From the NCBI GenBank assembly GCA_902611175.1, contig CACLYQ010000008.1:1-46863 (forward strand): DNA of 46,863 nucleotides, written 5' to 3'. The stretch's first letter is position 1; every line of letters starts with the position of its first letter. The notes below the pieces were generated by a model, which made no database searches, had not been told where the DNA came from, and was given only the letters and a program-made list of their open reading frames with translations. Made by a program: the position numbers and the translations under genes. Shown one piece after another: positions 45,434-46,863 of this stretch. Source of the DNA: an uncultured Pelagibacteraceae bacterium. Its GTDB lineage: Bacteria; Pseudomonadota; Alphaproteobacteria; Pelagibacterales; Pelagibacteraceae.

Positions 45434-46863
45434 TATTTTAAAACTTCTCTTTTTCCCACATGATTAGCTTTACTGACTTCGCCATTTTCTTCCATTTGGT
45501 CAATAATCCTCGCAGCTCTATTATATCCAATTTGTAATTTTCTTTGTAAAAACGAGGTAGATGCCTTTCTTTCTGATTTAATTATCTCTAAAGCTTCATT
45601 ATATAATTCATCGGTTTCAGAATTGTCCTTATTTTTTTCATTATTCTCTTTTTCGTCAGCAAAGTTCAAAATTTCATCAACATAGTCCGGCTCTGCTTGA
45701 TTTCTTAAGAAGTTATTTACTTTATCTATTTCTATCTCTGACACATAAGGTGCGTGTATCCTTGTTATTCTATTCGCTGAGGACATATACAACATGTCAC
45801 CTTTACCTAAAAGTTGTTCCGCCCCTTGTTCACCTAAAATTGTTCGACTATCAATTTTAGAAGTTACTTGAAATGAAATACGAGTAGGAAAATTGGCCTT
45901 TATCGTTCCAGTAATTACATCTACACTTGGTCTTTGAGTTGCCATTATAATATGAATTCCAGCTGCTCTGGCCATTTGAGATAATTTTTGAATGTAGTTT
46001 TCAATCTCTTTACCTGCTACCAGCATAAGGTCAGACATTTCATCAACAATTACAACAATATAAGGCATTTTAACTTTATGCTTTTCATTATATCCATCAA
46101 TGTTCCTTACACCTACTTTTGTCATTAGCCTGTACCTGCTTTCCATTTCTTTAACCACCCAACCCAAAACAGACGCTGCTTTTTTTGCTTCAGTTATAAC
46201 TGGACACAATAAATGTGGTATTCCTTCATAAGTAGACAATTCTAACATTTTTGGATCAATTAAAATAAATTTACATACTTCGGGAGTATGTTTATAAATT
46301 AATGAAAGTATAATCGTATTTATACAAACTGATTTACCAGATCCTGTAGTTCCAGCAATTAAAAGATGTGGCATTGAGCTTAAATCACTTATTATTGGTT
46401 CCCCAGAAATACTCTTACCTAATGCAATAGGTAATTTGATGTCTTTTTTTTTAAAACTTTTATCGGAAATTATCTCTCTTAAAAAAACATTTTCTCTAGA
46501 GTTTTTTGGTAATTCAATACCTACAGTGTTGCTGCCTAAGATAGTTGCTATCCTTGCAGATTCTGAACTTGTATTTCTAGCTATATCTTCGGAAAGATTT
46601 ATTATTTTGGATACTTTTACTCCAGCAGCGGGCTCAAATTCATTTAGAGAAACTACTGGTCCATGACTTATTTTTTTAATTTTACCTTCTACACCAAAAT
46701 CTAGTAAAATCTTTTCTAAACTTTGAGCATCTATTCTTATATCTTCTTTAGAATTTGAATTCTTCTCCGCTTTTTTTAAAAAATCAATTAGAGGAAGTCT
46801 TATATTTAAATCAGGCTTTTTTGATTTACTTTGATCAAATAAATTTTCTTGGACTCTTGGGCT
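45433..46863 (-). CDS. ftsK: DNA translocase FtsK, C-terminal part (5' partial)
   Basis: Hexameric motor that pumps DNA to the division septum for dimer resolution. The frame is open to the window edge (476 residues visible). Visible parts are the pre-motor segment GPVVSLNEFEPAAGVKVSKI, Walker A in LLIAGTTGSGKSVCINT, Walker B in YIVVIVDEMSDLMLVAG, and the C-terminal gamma winged helix (SFLQRKLQIGYNRAARIIDQ). The usual N-terminal membrane domain is outside the window. The ATG at 46374 is internal and not the real start. Confidence 0.95.
   Translation of the reverse strand, partial: SPRVQENLFDQSKSKKPDLNIRLPLIDFLKKAEKNSNSKEDIRIDAQSLEKILLDFGVEGKIKKISHGPVVSLNEFEPAAGVKVSKIINLSEDIARNTSSESARIATILGSNTVGIELPKNSRENVFLREIISDKSFKKKDIKLPIALGKSISGEPIISDLSSMPHLLIAGTTGSGKSVCINTIILSLIYKHTPEVCKFILIDPKMLELSTYEGIPHLLCPVITEAKKAASVLGWVVKEMESRYRLMTKVGVRNIDGYNEKHKVKMPYIVVIVDEMSDLMLVAGKEIENYIQKLSQMARAAGIHIIMATQRPSVDVITGTIKANFPTRISFQVTSKIDSRTILGEQGAEQLLGKGDMLYMSSANRITRIHAPYVSEIEIDKVNNFLRNQAEPDYVDEILNFADEKENNEKNKDNSETDELYNEALEIIKSERKASTSFLQRKLQIGYNRAARIIDQMEENGEVSKANHVGKREVLK

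Noticed and set aside
1..46863. CRISPR arrays, tRNA/rRNA genes, insertion sequences, prophage, riboswitches
   Set aside because: Looked for regular repeats, cloverleaf-like GC-rich stems, transposase motifs and long leaders; gaps are too short and none was seen.

Overview
The window is a very compact, AT-rich bacterial chromosome segment. It looks like an alphaproteobacterium of the SAR11 / Pelagibacterales type. The reasons are the extreme A+T bias with lysine-, asparagine- and isoleucine-rich proteins, the near absence of intergenic space (most genes overlap or are a few bases apart), and the typical alphaproteobacterial gene order around the replication origin. Assignment to SAR11 is an inference from these traits; no rRNA or other phylogenetic marker was compared. 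I see no CRISPR array, insertion sequence, prophage, rRNA or tRNA, and no gene-free stretch longer than 300 bases.

Region by region. (1) 1-3751: grpE (partial)-dnaK-dnaJ chaperone operon, with an RpoH-like promoter in front of dnaK. (2) 3803-7649: one tight plus-strand run of FkbM-type methyltransferase, dapB, nth, a PfkB-family kinase and a 2OG-Fe(II)-oxygenase-like gene. (3) 7641-10017: small divergent and convergent genes: a 37-residue ArfA-like ribosome-rescue gene translationally coupled to a winged-helix regulator, an L,D-transpeptidase, a YggS PLP protein and a ThiE-like protein. (4) 10050-10991: a porin with a strong terminator. (5) 11204-15741: DUF3576 lipoprotein, leuS, lptE, holA. 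(6) 15738-25297: minus-strand block parB, parA, rsmG (containing a perfect parS site), mnmG, mnmE, rho, hemJ, hemH, hemE. (7) 25298-25577: the probable chromosomal origin, oriC. (8) 25578-31633: ppsR, maf, aroE, an SDR gene, coaE, dnaQ, then secB, fxsA, a Tim44-like gene and an Smr-domain gene. (9) 31623-37697: hslUV and, divergently, a his operon (hisB-hisH-X-hisA-hisF-hisE) in which X is an alginate-lyase-like exported protein. (10) 37700-41109: a helicase IV-like gene with a small zinc-ribbon membrane protein, and an unreported 55-codon gene with a perfect Shine-Dalgarno. (11) 41111-46863: a TRAP transporter operon, a HIT hydrolase and GNAT pair, lolA and the C-terminal part of ftsK.

Functionally the centre of the window is the chromosome replication and segregation hub. 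oriC lies between hemE and ppsR, parABS is about 7-10 kb away, and nearly all genes on each side are transcribed away from the origin. The flanks carry protein quality control (DnaK system, HslUV, possible ArfA rescue), cell-envelope export (SecB, LolA, LptE, porin), and biosynthesis (heme, lysine, histidine, shikimate, CoA). I found no clearly new multi-gene system. The best candidates for new biology are the minimal ArfA-like gene, the alginate-lyase-like gene inside the his operon, the 55-codon gene, and the apparently leaderless RpoH-type promoter of hslVU.
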